A stretch of DNA of 36,702 nt, from NCBI GenBank assembly GCA_025350705.1, contig JANXXH010000005.1, positions 1 through 36,702 on the forward strand, written 5' to 3'. Below the pieces are notes generated by a model. The model saw nothing but the letters and a program-made list of their open reading frames with translations, had not been told where the DNA came from and did no database searches. Source of the DNA: Gallionella sp. (GTDB taxonomy: Bacteria > Pseudomonadota > Gammaproteobacteria > Burkholderiales > Gallionellaceae). Positions 1 through 8,645 of the stretch are shown here, piece after piece; positions within the stretch are counted from its first letter, which is position 1; every line of letters begins with the position of its first letter. Both the position numbers and the translations under genes were made by a program.

Positions 1-228
1 GCCACTGCCGCGATCGAATTCAATTTTCCCGAAGCGGTGCTGCGCGCATCGCGCAAACCTGCCATCATGGCTGATGCGGCGTATGCAATTTTTACGCGCG
101 ATAGCCGCACTTGCAACGGAAATTATTTTATCGACGAAGAGGTGTTGCGCGAATCGGGCGTGAGCGATTTTGAACGTTATGCTGTGTCGCCAGGCACACC
201 GTTGTTCAAGGATTTGTTTCTTGGTTAA
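1..228 (+). CDS. SDR-family oxidoreductase, C-terminal fragment (HSDL2-like)
   Basis: The frame is open from the first base, so the gene starts outside the window and only about 75 C-terminal residues are visible. The segments KPAIMADAAYAIFTR and GNYFIDEEVLRESGV resemble the C-terminal end of short-chain dehydrogenases of the hydroxysteroid-dehydrogenase-like 2 group. The Rossmann glycine motif and the YxxxK active site lie upstream and cannot be checked. It is followed 43 bases later by an acyl-CoA synthetase, so a role in lipid or acyl-CoA metabolism is plausible. The family call rests on remembered C-terminal similarity only. Confidence 0.7.
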   Translation, partial: ATAAIEFNFPEAVLRASRKPAIMADAAYAIFTRDSRTCNGNYFIDEEVLRESGVSDFERYAVSPGTPLFKDLFLG

Positions 229-271
229 TACTTGGTTGGTTCATGTTTTATTCTCGGGGGGGAATGATTAG

Positions 272-2125
272 ATGCAGATTCAAACTATGGATGTGATTAC
301 ACCGGAGCAGGCAGGCACCCTGCACGGGCTGTTCGTGGAACGCGCGCGCCGCTCGCCGGATAAAGTCGCCTATCGCTATTTTAGTTCCGACATCACGCCC
401 GCAAGCGGGCATGAGTCTTCTCTGAAACTTCGTTTTCAGCAGGATGGATGGCGCGACATCACTTGGCAGGGGATGCTGGATGAGGTGGCGCGCTGGCAGT
501 CGGCATTGTTAAGCGAGCATCTTGTGACGGGCGACCGCGTCGCCATCATGTTGCGCAATTGCCCGCAGTGGGTGATGTTCGAGCAGGCGGCGATGTCGCT
601 GGGCCTGGTGGTGGTACCGCTGTATGTGGTGGACAGGCCGGACAATATCGCCTACATCGTCAACGATGCGCAGGTGAAGGTGTTGTTGTTTGAAACAGGC
701 GAGCAGTGGCAGGCATTGCGCACGGCGATAACGCAATTGGAATGCGTGCAGCGTTTCGTCAGCATCGACAGGGTGTCTGACATGGGTGAACCCCGCCTGA
801 AATGTGCGGATGACTGGTTGCCCGCACAGGCGAAAATGGGCTGGGAGCGCGTGCGTGATCGTGATGCGCTGGCCACCATCATGTACACATCGGGCACCAC
901 CGGCAAACCCAAAGGCGTGATGCTGTCGCACCGCAACATCGTCTTTGATGCCTATGCCGGATTGCAGACCTTCCCCGCTAGCACGCACGATATCTGGCTG
1001 TCCTTCCTGCCTTTGTCGCACGCCTTCGAGCGTACGGCGGGCTACTACATGAGCATGATGGCCGGATCGACGGTGGCCTACGCGCGATCCATTCCTCTGT
1101 TGGCAGATGATCTGAAGATCATCCGTCCCACGATACTGGTTGCCGTGCCGCGTATTTACGAGCGTATCTACAACGCCATCCACGCCAAGCTGGAAGAAGG
1201 CCCGCCGTTGCGGCACAAGCTGTTCACGCTCACCGTGGATATCGGCTGGGATCGCTTCGAGTTTCAACAAGGGCGCGGTTCGTGGAAGTTCAAATTTTTG
1301 CTGTGGCCGTTACTCAAGCATCTGGTGGCTGACAAGGTGATGGACAGGTTGGGCGGGCGCTTGCGTTTGTCCATCAGCGGCGGAGCGGCATTGCCACCCA
1401 AGGTGTCACGCCTGTTCATCGCGCTCGGCCTGCCGCTGATCCAAGGCTACGGCCTGACCGAGACCAGCCCTGTGGTGAGTGTCAATCGCCTTGATAACAA
1501 TTATCCCGCCAGCATCGGGCGACCCTTGCCCGGTATCGAAGTGCGCATCGGAGCGCAGAATGCGCTGTTGGTGAAAGGCCCGTGCAACATGCTGGGCTAC
1601 TGGCACAATCCCGAAGCCACCGCCGCGATGATAGACAAGGACGGCTGGCTGAACACCGGCGACACCGCGCGCATCAGCGAGACCGGGCATATCTACATCA
1701 CGGGACGTCTGAAGGAGATCATCGTGATGTCCAACGGCGAGAAGGTGCCTCCTGCGGACATTGAGACTGCCATCCTGCGTGATTCTCTGTTCGACCAGGT
1801 GATGGTGTATGGCGAGGCGCATCCTACGCTGGTCGTACTGGCGGTGGTCAATCCCGAGCACTGGCAATCTTTCGCGAAACAGATCGGCGTGCGCCCCGAC
1901 ATGCCGGAATCTTTGCACGACTCTCGCATAGAGCAGCAGGTGTTGCAACGCATCGCGGAGCAGATCAAGGAGTTTCCCGGCTACGCCAAGGTACGCCGCG
2001 CGTTGCTGCTCACCGAGCCGTGGAGCATCGAGAATGGTATGTTGACTCCCACTCTCAAACTCAAACGTCCTCAAGTGTCAGTGCGCTACGCCAAGGAAAT
2101 CGAACAGCTCTATCAAGGGCGCTGA
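272..2125 (+). CDS. Long-chain fatty acid--CoA ligase (AMP-forming)
   Basis: It activates fatty acids to acyl-CoA by way of an acyl-adenylate, the entry step of beta-oxidation. The 617-residue protein has the AMP-binding P-loop YTSGTTGKPKG near residues 205-215, the motif QGYGLTETSP near residue 395, and the GWLNTGD...GRLKEIIV motif near residues 455-485, all typical of the COG1022 (FAA1-like) branch. The length is normal for the family. A G-rich Shine-Dalgarno-like run lies just upstream of the ATG. The thioesterase starts one base after the stop, so the two are almost certainly co-transcribed. Chain-length preference cannot be read from the sequence. Confidence 0.93.
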   Translation: MQIQTMDVITPEQAGTLHGLFVERARRSPDKVAYRYFSSDITPASGHESSLKLRFQQDGWRDITWQGMLDEVARWQSALLSEHLVTGDRVAIMLRNCPQWVMFEQAAMSLGLVVVPLYVVDRPDNIAYIVNDAQVKVLLFETGEQWQALRTAITQLECVQRFVSIDRVSDMGEPRLKCADDWLPAQAKMGWERVRDRDALATIMYTSGTTGKPKGVMLSHRNIVFDAYAGLQTFPASTHDIWLSFLPLSHAFERTAGYYMSMMAGSTVAYARSIPLLADDLKIIRPTILVAVPRIYERIYNAIHAKLEEGPPLRHKLFTLTVDIGWDRFEFQQGRGSWKFKFLLWPLLKHLVADKVMDRLGGRLRLSISGGAALPPKVSRLFIALGLPLIQGYGLTETSPVVSVNRLDNNYPASIGRPLPGIEVRIGAQNALLVKGPCNMLGYWHNPEATAAMIDKDGWLNTGDTARISETGHIYITGRLKEIIVMSNGEKVPPADIETAILRDSLFDQVMVYGEAHPTLVVLAVVNPEHWQSFAKQIGVRPDMPESLHDSRIEQQVLQRIAEQIKEFPGYAKVRRALLLTEPWSIENGMLTPTLKLKRPQVSVRYAKEIEQLYQGR

Positions 2126-2126
2126 C

Positions 2127-2546
2127 ATGGGGAACGCTGGCATGCACGAAGAACATCCGACCACGACATTACCGCAGCGCGAGCCGACCATACGCATCTC
2201 AGCGATGCCTTCCGACGCCAGTTACACCGGCGACATCTTTGGTGGCTGGCTGATGGGGCAGGTGGACATTGCGGGCAGCATCCCGGCACTGCATCGCGCC
2301 AAGGGCCGTGTCGCAACCGTGGCGGTGAATTCCTTCGTGTTCAAGCAACCCATCTTTGTCGGCGACATTGTGAGTTTTTACACCCGGATCGTGAAAGTGG
2401 GAACGACTTCGATCACCGTCGAGGTCGAGGTCTACGCGCAACGCGATCCGGCCAAGCCGGTTTGCGTCAAGGTGACCGAAGCGACGCTGACTTATGTCGC
2501 GGTGGGGGAAAACCGCAAACCAAGACCGGTGCCGCCGGAAGATTGA
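2127..2546 (+). CDS. Acyl-CoA thioesterase, YciA-like hotdog protein
   Basis: It probably hydrolyses acyl-CoA to free acid and CoA. The 139-residue protein is a single hotdog domain with the GDIFGGWLMGQVDIAGS signature (residues ~33-49) found in YciA/BACH-type thioesterases, including the Asp of the active-site helix. The strand VAVNSFVFKQPIFVGDIV also fits the family. It starts one base after the stop of the acyl-CoA synthetase. An internal ATG (MHEEHP, four codons in) is an alternative start. Pairing a synthetase with a thioesterase suggests control of the acyl-CoA pool; substrate range is not visible. Confidence 0.88.
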   Translation: MGNAGMHEEHPTTTLPQREPTIRISAMPSDASYTGDIFGGWLMGQVDIAGSIPALHRAKGRVATVAVNSFVFKQPIFVGDIVSFYTRIVKVGTTSITVEVEVYAQRDPAKPVCVKVTEATLTYVAVGENRKPRPVPPED

Positions 2547-2558
2547 TAAAAGATGAGG

Positions 2559-2647
2559 TTGTAGGAGCGGGCCATGCCCGCGATCTTTAAATGAATCGCG
2601 GGTACGAAGAGCTTTTGTCCGGGCACCCGCATGGCCCGCTCCTACAA
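2559..2647. repeat. REP-like inverted repeat (TTGTAGGAGCGGGCCATGC arms)
   Basis: A 19-base arm at 2559-2577 is matched exactly by its reverse complement at 2629-2647, with about 50 bases between that contain further CGCGGG/CCCGCG pieces. The arm resembles the GTAGGAGCGGGC...GCCCGCG class of REP palindromes known from gammaproteobacteria. It lies between the thioesterase and the hydroxyacyl-CoA dehydrogenase gene and would fold into a strong stem-loop in the transcript, possibly damping read-through. No transposase is present. Confidence 0.8.
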
Positions 2648-2681
2648 ATGGAGCTTATGGAATAAGAATGGGAGAGAAAAG

Positions 2682-5165
2682 ATGAACAATAATTTCCATA
2701 TCCGCAAAGTCGCAGTCCTCGGTGCAGGCGTGATGGGCGCGCAGATCGCGGCGCACATGGTCAACGCCAATGTCGAGACGCTGTTGTTCGAGTTGCCCGC
2801 CAAAGAGGGCGACCCGAACGGCAACGTGAACAAGGCGCTGGACGGCCTGAAGAAGCTCGAGCCATCGCCCATTGCCAGCCCGTCAAAGATCACTTTCATC
2901 CAGCCTGCCAACTATGAACAGCATCTGGAAAGATTGCGCGAGTGCGACCTGATCATCGAGGCCATCGCCGAGCGCATCGACTGGAAATCCGACCTGTACA
3001 AGAAAGTCGCGCCCTACGTTGGTGCACACGCGATCTTCGCGACCAACACCTCCGGCCTGTCGATCAACACGCTCGCCGAGGCATTTCCGGAAAACCTGCG
3101 CCACCGTTTCTGCGGCATCCATTTCTTCAATCCGCCGCGCTACATGCATCTGGTCGAGTTGATCCCCTGCAAGGGCACAGAAGTAACTTTGCTCGATCAC
3201 CTTGAAGAATTCCTCGTCTCCACCTTGGGCAAAGGCGTGGTACGTGCCAAGGACACGCCCAATTTCATCGCCAACCGCATCGGCGTGTTCTCGATGCTCG
3301 CCACCAAGCATCACGCGCAGGAATTCGGTCTAGGTTTCGATATGGTGGACGCGCTCACCGGGCGCTATCTCGGTCGCCCCAAGAGTGCTACCTTCCGCAC
3401 GCTGGACATCGTCGGCCTCGACGTGTTCGCGCATGTGGTCGAAACGATGCGCGTCAATCTCACCGGCGATTCGTGGCATAAACATTACGATGTACCGGAA
3501 TGGTTCAAGTACTTGGTCGGGCAGGGCGCGCTCGGGCAGAAATCCAAAAAAGGCATCTACCAGAAGATCGGCAAGGACATCCATGTCTTCGACCTGAAGA
3601 CCAAAGAGTATCGCCTCTCGGACGCCAAGGTGGACGACGAGGTGAAGGAGATATTGCGCGAGCGCGACTGGGCGAAGAAGCTCGCCGGGCTGCGTCGCAA
3701 CCAGCATCCGCAAGCGCAGTTCCTGTGGGCGTCGTTCCGCGACGTGTTCCATTATTGCGCGATCAATTTGCAAACCATCGCCGACAACGCGCGCGACCTC
3801 GACTTCGCGGTGCGCTGGGGTTTCGGCTGGGACATCGGCCCGTTCGAGATCTGGCAGACCGCGGGCTGGCAGGAAGTCGCGGGCTGGATCGCTCACGACA
3901 TCCAGACCGGCAAGACCATGTCAGACATGCCGTTGCCGGAATGGGTCACCGATCCGGTGCGCAACGAAGTTCATGACATGCGTGGTTCTTATGCGCCGCT
4001 GAAGAAGACGCAGGAGCCGCGCTCCGAGCTTGCTGTTTACAAACGCCAACCTTTCCCAGACCGCCTGCTCGGCGAAGATCGCACATACGGCGAGACCGTG
4101 TTCGAGACTAGCGATGTGCGCATGTGGCACACTGGCGACAATATCGCGATACTCAGTTTTAAATCCAAGATGCATGCGATCAGCAACGAAGTGCTGGATG
4201 GCATCTTGCGCGCAGTGAGCGAAGCCGAGGAACATTTTTCCGCACTCATCATCTGGCAAACCGAAGCGCCGTTCTCCGCAGGGGCGCACCTGCTGCAACT
4301 GATGCAGGGCGTGCAGGAAGCCGCCGATGCGCCTGTTGGGGTGTTCGATAAACTCAAGGGCGCGGCGGACCGCGTGAAATACACCATCGCGGGCGGCGGA
4401 GGGCTGGGCGAGATCGTCAATGCCGCAGCGGGCAACGTGCCGCGCGTCGAAGACGTGGTCGCCAAATTCCAGCAAGTGTCGCAGCGTCTGCGTTACGCGC
4501 AAGTGCCCACGATCGCGGCGGTGTATGGCTTGGCGCTCGGCGGCGGCTGCGAATTCTCGATTCACTGCACGCGCATCGTTGCGTCGCTGGAAACATACAT
4601 CGGCCTGGTCGAAGTCGGCGTCGGCGTATTGCCCGCAGGTGGCGGCAGCAAAGAGATGGCTCTGCGCGCGGCCAATGAAGCCCGAGGAGGCGACATCTTC
4701 CCCTACCTCAAACGCTACTTCCAGCAGATCGCGATGGGCGAAGTCGCCAAGAGCGCCGAGCTCGCGCGCGACATGGGCTACCTCAAGCAATCGGATCGCA
4801 TCGTGCTCAACCAGTATGAATTGCTGCACGTCGCCAAGGAAGAAGCCCGCGCGCTCACCGCCACAGCGTATCGCCCACCGCTCGCGCCTCGCCAGATCCC
4901 CGTCGCCGGGCGCACCGGCATCGCCACCCTCAAAGCTGCGATGATCAACATGCTAGAAGGCGGCTTCATCTCCGAACACGACTACAACATCGGCTGCCGC
5001 ATCGCCGAGACGATGTGCGGTGGCGACGTCGAAGTGGGCAGCATGGTGGACGAACAATGGCTGCTTGATCTGGAACGCAAGAACTTCATGGAATTGCTGG
5101 CGACGCAGAAGACGCGTGATCGGGTGGAATATATGTTGAAGAATGGGAAGCCGTTGAGAAACTAG
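2682..5165 (+). CDS. 3-hydroxyacyl-CoA dehydrogenase / enoyl-CoA hydratase fusion (FadN-type)
   Basis: It carries out hydration of enoyl-CoA and NAD-dependent oxidation of 3-hydroxyacyl-CoA in beta-oxidation. The 827-residue protein begins with a Rossmann motif (VAVLGAGVMGAQIA, residues ~10-23) and has the HCDH signature DTPNFIANRIGVFSM near residue 200. A crotonase domain lies in the C-terminal half, with ALGGGCEFS and GLVEVGVGVLPAGGG carrying the expected acidic residue. The dehydrogenase-first order is that of FadN-like proteins, not E. coli FadB. The ORF track starts at 2631 inside the REP repeat; I chose the ATG at 2682 because GGAGAG lies 5 bases upstream and the protein then begins at the Rossmann fold. 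Confidence 0.92.
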   Translation: MNNNFHIRKVAVLGAGVMGAQIAAHMVNANVETLLFELPAKEGDPNGNVNKALDGLKKLEPSPIASPSKITFIQPANYEQHLERLRECDLIIEAIAERIDWKSDLYKKVAPYVGAHAIFATNTSGLSINTLAEAFPENLRHRFCGIHFFNPPRYMHLVELIPCKGTEVTLLDHLEEFLVSTLGKGVVRAKDTPNFIANRIGVFSMLATKHHAQEFGLGFDMVDALTGRYLGRPKSATFRTLDIVGLDVFAHVVETMRVNLTGDSWHKHYDVPEWFKYLVGQGALGQKSKKGIYQKIGKDIHVFDLKTKEYRLSDAKVDDEVKEILRERDWAKKLAGLRRNQHPQAQFLWASFRDVFHYCAINLQTIADNARDLDFAVRWGFGWDIGPFEIWQTAGWQEVAGWIAHDIQTGKTMSDMPLPEWVTDPVRNEVHDMRGSYAPLKKTQEPRSELAVYKRQPFPDRLLGEDRTYGETVFETSDVRMWHTGDNIAILSFKSKMHAISNEVLDGILRAVSEAEEHFSALIIWQTEAPFSAGAHLLQLMQGVQEAADAPVGVFDKLKGAADRVKYTIAGGGGLGEIVNAAAGNVPRVEDVVAKFQQVSQRLRYAQVPTIAAVYGLALGGGCEFSIHCTRIVASLETYIGLVEVGVGVLPAGGGSKEMALRAANEARGGDIFPYLKRYFQQIAMGEVAKSAELARDMGYLKQSDRIVLNQYELLHVAKEEARALTATAYRPPLAPRQIPVAGRTGIATLKAAMINMLEGGFISEHDYNIGCRIAETMCGGDVEVGSMVDEQWLLDLERKNFMELLATQKTRDRVEYMLKNGKPLRN

Positions 5166-5177
5166 GGCCTCATATAA

Positions 5178-5825
5178 ATGGCTGTGCTTACTAAAGAGTC
5201 TAATGAAATGAACAATTCCCGAATGCTCAGCAGAAAAGAAAGACTAAATAAATTGGCTTGGCCAATTTTTATCATTTTGGTAGGCGCGTATTTGCTAATG
5301 CTTGGGTTAATTATGGGAAAGAATGCAGGATTTATAGTTCTTGGCTTAGTGATTATTGTTGTTTCTATTTGGGTTGGCTGGAAAAAATATTCAATCAAAT
5401 CGGATGAGGTAAAACCCCAAACGGAACTGGGAAAGATCATATCGAAAATTGATGAAACTATGGCTTCAATCTTCGCCGTGATATTTCCAGTATTTATAGT
5501 ACTTGCTATAGCAGTTTCTATTATTGGTGCAATTTTCGGTGCGGACAAGGAGCAGGAGAAGTACCTTAAAATATCCAAGATGGATGCGTCAGTCTTCTTT
5601 AAATTGGCATGCCAGTCAAAGTCTATATGTAAGAATTATGCTGATGTCAGGTTAAGCTGTGCAGAAGCGGGAAGCATTCAGAAATGCATAGAAATTAAGA
5701 TGAAAGGTGATGACTATAGTGCTTGCACTGATGATGGAAGAATCAACGGATTAGAAGAACAGCTAGTCCCTAATTTTGCTCAATGCATTGGGAACAAGAT
5801 TTCATCTTTTCTAAGCAGTAAATAA
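5178..5825 (+). CDS. Hypothetical membrane protein with Cys-rich C-terminal domain
   Basis: I do not recognise this 215-residue protein. It has three strongly hydrophobic segments (about residues 28-46, 48-68 and 95-120), followed by a soluble domain of roughly 90 residues with six cysteines (in LACQSKSIC, LSCAE, QKCIE, SACTD, AQCIG), which suggests disulfides if it is periplasmic. The gene is clearly more AT-rich than the beta-oxidation genes around it and its codon use differs, so recent acquisition is possible. Neither the ATG at 5178 nor the one at 5208 has a convincing ribosome site; 5208 (MNNSRM) may be the true start. Confidence 0.65.
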   Translation: MAVLTKESNEMNNSRMLSRKERLNKLAWPIFIILVGAYLLMLGLIMGKNAGFIVLGLVIIVVSIWVGWKKYSIKSDEVKPQTELGKIISKIDETMASIFAVIFPVFIVLAIAVSIIGAIFGADKEQEKYLKISKMDASVFFKLACQSKSICKNYADVRLSCAEAGSIQKCIEIKMKGDDYSACTDDGRINGLEEQLVPNFAQCIGNKISSFLSSK

Positions 5826-5921
5826 TAAAGGGATGCAAGGAATGCCAATGGGGTCAGCATCGCAATTGTTTTCACAAGGCAGTAACGTTTGTAAACAACA
5901 AGAGATGCAGGGGAAATGGTA

Positions 5922-6272
5922 ATGCAGCCATACAAAGCCAGTTGCCACTGCGGCGCGATCCACTTCACATTTGAAGCCGAGCCTTTCACCAAAGGGCTGC
6001 GCTGCAACTGCTCGTACTGTTCCAGGCGGGGAACGATGATGCATCTGGTGCCGGGGGCGCTGTTCCATATCGACGCGAAAGAAGGCGCGCTGAATTTTTA
6101 CCGGTTCGGCAAAGAGCAGGCGAAGCACTATTTCTGCAAAACCTGCGGCATCTCCACCTTCAGCGAAACGACCAGGAGGCCGGGGCAATATATCGTGAAC
6201 CTCGGATGTGTCGAAGGGGTGGACACTTTTGCGCTGGAGACGACGGTGTTTGATGGCAAGAATCTGCTCTAG
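5922..6272 (+). CDS. GFA/CENP-V family zinc-binding protein
   Basis: This small protein of the glutathione-dependent formaldehyde-activating (GFA) fold has zinc ligands visible as SCHCG (residues 7-11), CNCSYC (about 29-34) and FCKTCG (about 68-73), the usual arrangement of the family. Most members have no proven enzyme activity, so the name should not be read as formaldehyde metabolism. The ORF track starts at 5916, but CAGGGG at 5908-5913 is too close to that ATG and well spaced for the ATG at 5922, which I use. It sits with two other small genes that interrupt the beta-oxidation cluster. Confidence 0.85.
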   Translation: MQPYKASCHCGAIHFTFEAEPFTKGLRCNCSYCSRRGTMMHLVPGALFHIDAKEGALNFYRFGKEQAKHYFCKTCGISTFSETTRRPGQYIVNLGCVEGVDTFALETTVFDGKNLL

Positions 6273-6336
6273 GTGTGACGCAGCGTTCTATAGTGATCAT
6301 AATGTTGTATGGGCAAGGAATAATCAGAGGCAAACC

Positions 6337-6765
6337 ATGAGTAATGAGATCGATATCCCGTCTGTAGCACATGTCATACAATTGGCTGTGGCCCCGGTTT
6401 TTCTGCTGACGGGCATAGGCGCCATCCTGTCTGTCCTGTCTGGTCGGCTGGCACGCGTGATCGATCGCTTCCGCATCGTTAATAATATGGAGGGTGATGT
6501 GCGCACAGCGCATGAGGTGGAAATTGGGCAGTTGTTAAGCAGGTCCAGGTGGATACACTGGTCGATTACACTTTGCACGGTATGCGCCTTGCTAGTTTGC
6601 ATCGTGATCGCAACACTTTTTATCGGCTCGGAATTGGGCAAGGATACGTCAAGCGTAATAGCCATACTTTTCACTGGGGCTATGCTTACCCTGATTGGTG
6701 GCTTGACGTGTTTCCTGCGCGAAATCTCGATTGCAACAGACGTCATATCACGAGATGTTACCTAG
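6337..6765 (+). CDS. DUF2721 family membrane protein
   Basis: The 142-residue protein begins MSNEIDIPSVAHVIQLAVAP and contains FLLTGIGAILSVLSGRLARV, the pattern of the DUF2721 family. Three hydrophobic helices are visible: near residues 13-31, 73-95 and 105-125. The basic, Arg-rich stretch GRLARVIDRFR is probably cytoplasmic. The ORF track's upstream start at 6208 overlaps the GFA gene; the ATG at 6337 has CAGAGG 6 bases upstream and matches the family N-terminus. Function is unknown for the family and the neighbours give no clear hint. Confidence 0.8.
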   Translation: MSNEIDIPSVAHVIQLAVAPVFLLTGIGAILSVLSGRLARVIDRFRIVNNMEGDVRTAHEVEIGQLLSRSRWIHWSITLCTVCALLVCIVIATLFIGSELGKDTSSVIAILFTGAMLTLIGGLTCFLREISIATDVISRDVT

Positions 6766-6850
6766 CCTCGTAAGAAAGTGTAACAGGAGACATACCACGC
6801 CACATTGAAGAGATGAACATCTTGAGCAAACCCACTCACCGGAGGTTTAT

Positions 6851-8047
6851 ATGAGCAAACAAATACAGGAAGCCTACATCGTCGCCGCAACCCGCACACC
6901 GGTGGGCAAGGCGCCGCGCGGCATGTTCCGCAACACGCGTTCTGATGATTTGCTGGTGCATACGCTGAAGAGCGTGCTGGCGCAGGTGCCTTCACTCGAC
7001 CCGGCCTCCATTGCCGATGTGATCGTCGGCTGTGCGATGCCGGAGGCGGAGCAGGGGGTGAACGTGGCGCGCATCGCGGTATTGCTGGCCGGGTTACCGA
7101 ACACGGTGCCGGGCCTGACCATCAACCGTTTCTGCTCTTCCGGCTTGCAGGCGGTGGCGCTGGCGGCGGATCGCATCCGTCTCGGCGAGGCCGACGTGAT
7201 GATCGCGGCGGGCATGGAGAGCATGAGCATGGTGCCGATGATGGGCAACAAGATCGCATTCAATCCCGCCGTGTTCGAGGACGAGCATTACGGCATCGCT
7301 TACGGCATGGGGCTGACGGCGGAGAAAGTGGCGGAGAAGTGGAAGGTCTCGCGTGAAGCGCAGGATGCGTTCGCGTTGCAGAGTCACCAGCGCGCCATCG
7401 CGGCGATCAACAACGGCGAATTCAAGGATGAGATCACGCCGTACCATATCAGCGAGCATGTGCCGGACATGAACTCGCGCGAGGTGAAGATCAAGGGGCG
7501 CGACGTGGCGCAGGACGAAGGGCCCCGTGCCGATACTACATTGGAAGCGCTGGGCAAACTCAAAACGGTGTTCGCGCAAAAAGGCTCGGTGACGGCGGGC
7601 AACAGTTCGCAGATGTCGGATGGCGCGGGTGCGGTGTTGCTGTGCTCTGAGGCGGTGTTGAAGCGCTACAACCTCACCCCCATTGGCAAGTTTCTCGGAT
7701 TCAGCGTCGCGGGTGTGCCACCAGAAATTATGGGCATCGGCCCGAAAGAGGCGATCCCGCGCGTGTTGAAGCAGGTGGGCTTGAGTCTGAGCGACATGGG
7801 CTGGATCGAGCTCAATGAGGCCTTTGCCGCACAGTCGCTGGCGGTGATCGGCGATGTCGGCCTCGACCCGAAGATCGTCAATCCACTCGGCGGCGCGATC
7901 GCGCTCGGCCATCCGCTGGGTGCGACCGGCGCGATCCGCACCGCGACACTGTTGCACGGGCTGCGCCGCCGCAAGCTAAAATATGGCATGGTGACGATGT
8001 GTATTGGGACGGGTATGGGGGCGGCTGGGGTGTTTGAGGCACTGTAA
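6851..8047 (+). CDS. fadA: Acetyl-CoA C-acyltransferase (thiolase)
   Basis: It catalyses thiolytic cleavage of 3-ketoacyl-CoA, the last step of beta-oxidation. The 398-residue protein has the nucleophilic Cys in NRFCSSGLQA (Cys95), the catalytic His in ALGHPLGATGA (His354) and the second Cys in CIGTGMGAAG (Cys384). All three are intact, and the length is normal. GGAGGT lies 5 bases before the ATG. The preceding 85-base gap holds no other gene. With the synthetase and the hydratase/dehydrogenase upstream it completes most of a beta-oxidation spiral; no acyl-CoA dehydrogenase is in the window. A biosynthetic acetyl-CoA acetyltransferase role cannot be excluded. Confidence 0.92.
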   Translation: MSKQIQEAYIVAATRTPVGKAPRGMFRNTRSDDLLVHTLKSVLAQVPSLDPASIADVIVGCAMPEAEQGVNVARIAVLLAGLPNTVPGLTINRFCSSGLQAVALAADRIRLGEADVMIAAGMESMSMVPMMGNKIAFNPAVFEDEHYGIAYGMGLTAEKVAEKWKVSREAQDAFALQSHQRAIAAINNGEFKDEITPYHISEHVPDMNSREVKIKGRDVAQDEGPRADTTLEALGKLKTVFAQKGSVTAGNSSQMSDGAGAVLLCSEAVLKRYNLTPIGKFLGFSVAGVPPEIMGIGPKEAIPRVLKQVGLSLSDMGWIELNEAFAAQSLAVIGDVGLDPKIVNPLGGAIALGHPLGATGAIRTATLLHGLRRRKLKYGMVTMCIGTGMGAAGVFEAL

Positions 8048-8081
8048 ACTTATTGCACGGCTTATTTCTGAAAGGGAGAAA

Positions 8082-8645
8082 ATGAAAAGAATATTGTTGT
8101 TGATCTGCTGTGTGTCGCTTAACTGGAACGCGAGTGCAGTAGAAGTGGGGGGAGTAAAGCTGCCGGACAGTGTGCAAGTCGGCAATCGCGATCTGGTGTT
8201 GAACGGCGCGGGTATCCGCACCAAGTTCTTCTTGAAAATTTATGTCGCGGCGCTGTATCTCGGTGAGAAAGCATTTGTGGGTGAGTCCGCGCTGAATCAA
8301 TCCGGGGAGAAGCGGATCGCCTTGCATGTCTTGCGAGAGCTTAGCGACGAGCAAATGTTGCATTCGTTCAACGAGGTGATGGTCGCGAATCAAACGCCTG
8401 CCGAGATGCAGGCGATGGAGCCGCAGCTTCAGGAATTGACGGCGATTTTTCATGCTGTCAAAACAGTGAAAAAAGGAGATGTCATTAACCTGGATTATCT
8501 CCCGGATAGTGGCACACAGATCGTTGTGAATGGCGTACAGATGGGAAACATCCCCAGTTCGGTATTCAATCGCGCGCTCTTCAAAATCTGGCTGGGCGAC
8601 AAACCTGCCCAGCCTGATCTGAAGCAAAAAATGCTGGGAATGTAG
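8082..8645 (+). CDS. Secreted chalcone isomerase-like protein
   Basis: The 187-residue protein starts with a signal peptide (MKRILLLICCVSLNWNASA, cleavage near residue 19). It continues with VEVGGVKLPDSVQVG and LNGAGIRTKFFLKIYVAALYL, the typical opening of bacterial chalcone-isomerase-like (Chalcone_3 type) proteins. These are probably periplasmic lipid- or fatty-acid-binding proteins, not flavonoid enzymes. AAAGGGAG precedes the ATG at 8082; the ORF track's start at 8004 lies inside the thiolase gene and is not used. The stop TAG shares its G with the GTG start of the ATP-grasp gene, so the pair is translationally coupled. Placement after beta-oxidation genes fits a lipid role. Confidence 0.85.
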   Translation: MKRILLLICCVSLNWNASAVEVGGVKLPDSVQVGNRDLVLNGAGIRTKFFLKIYVAALYLGEKAFVGESALNQSGEKRIALHVLRELSDEQMLHSFNEVMVANQTPAEMQAMEPQLQELTAIFHAVKTVKKGDVINLDYLPDSGTQIVVNGVQMGNIPSSVFNRALFKIWLGDKPAQPDLKQKMLGM

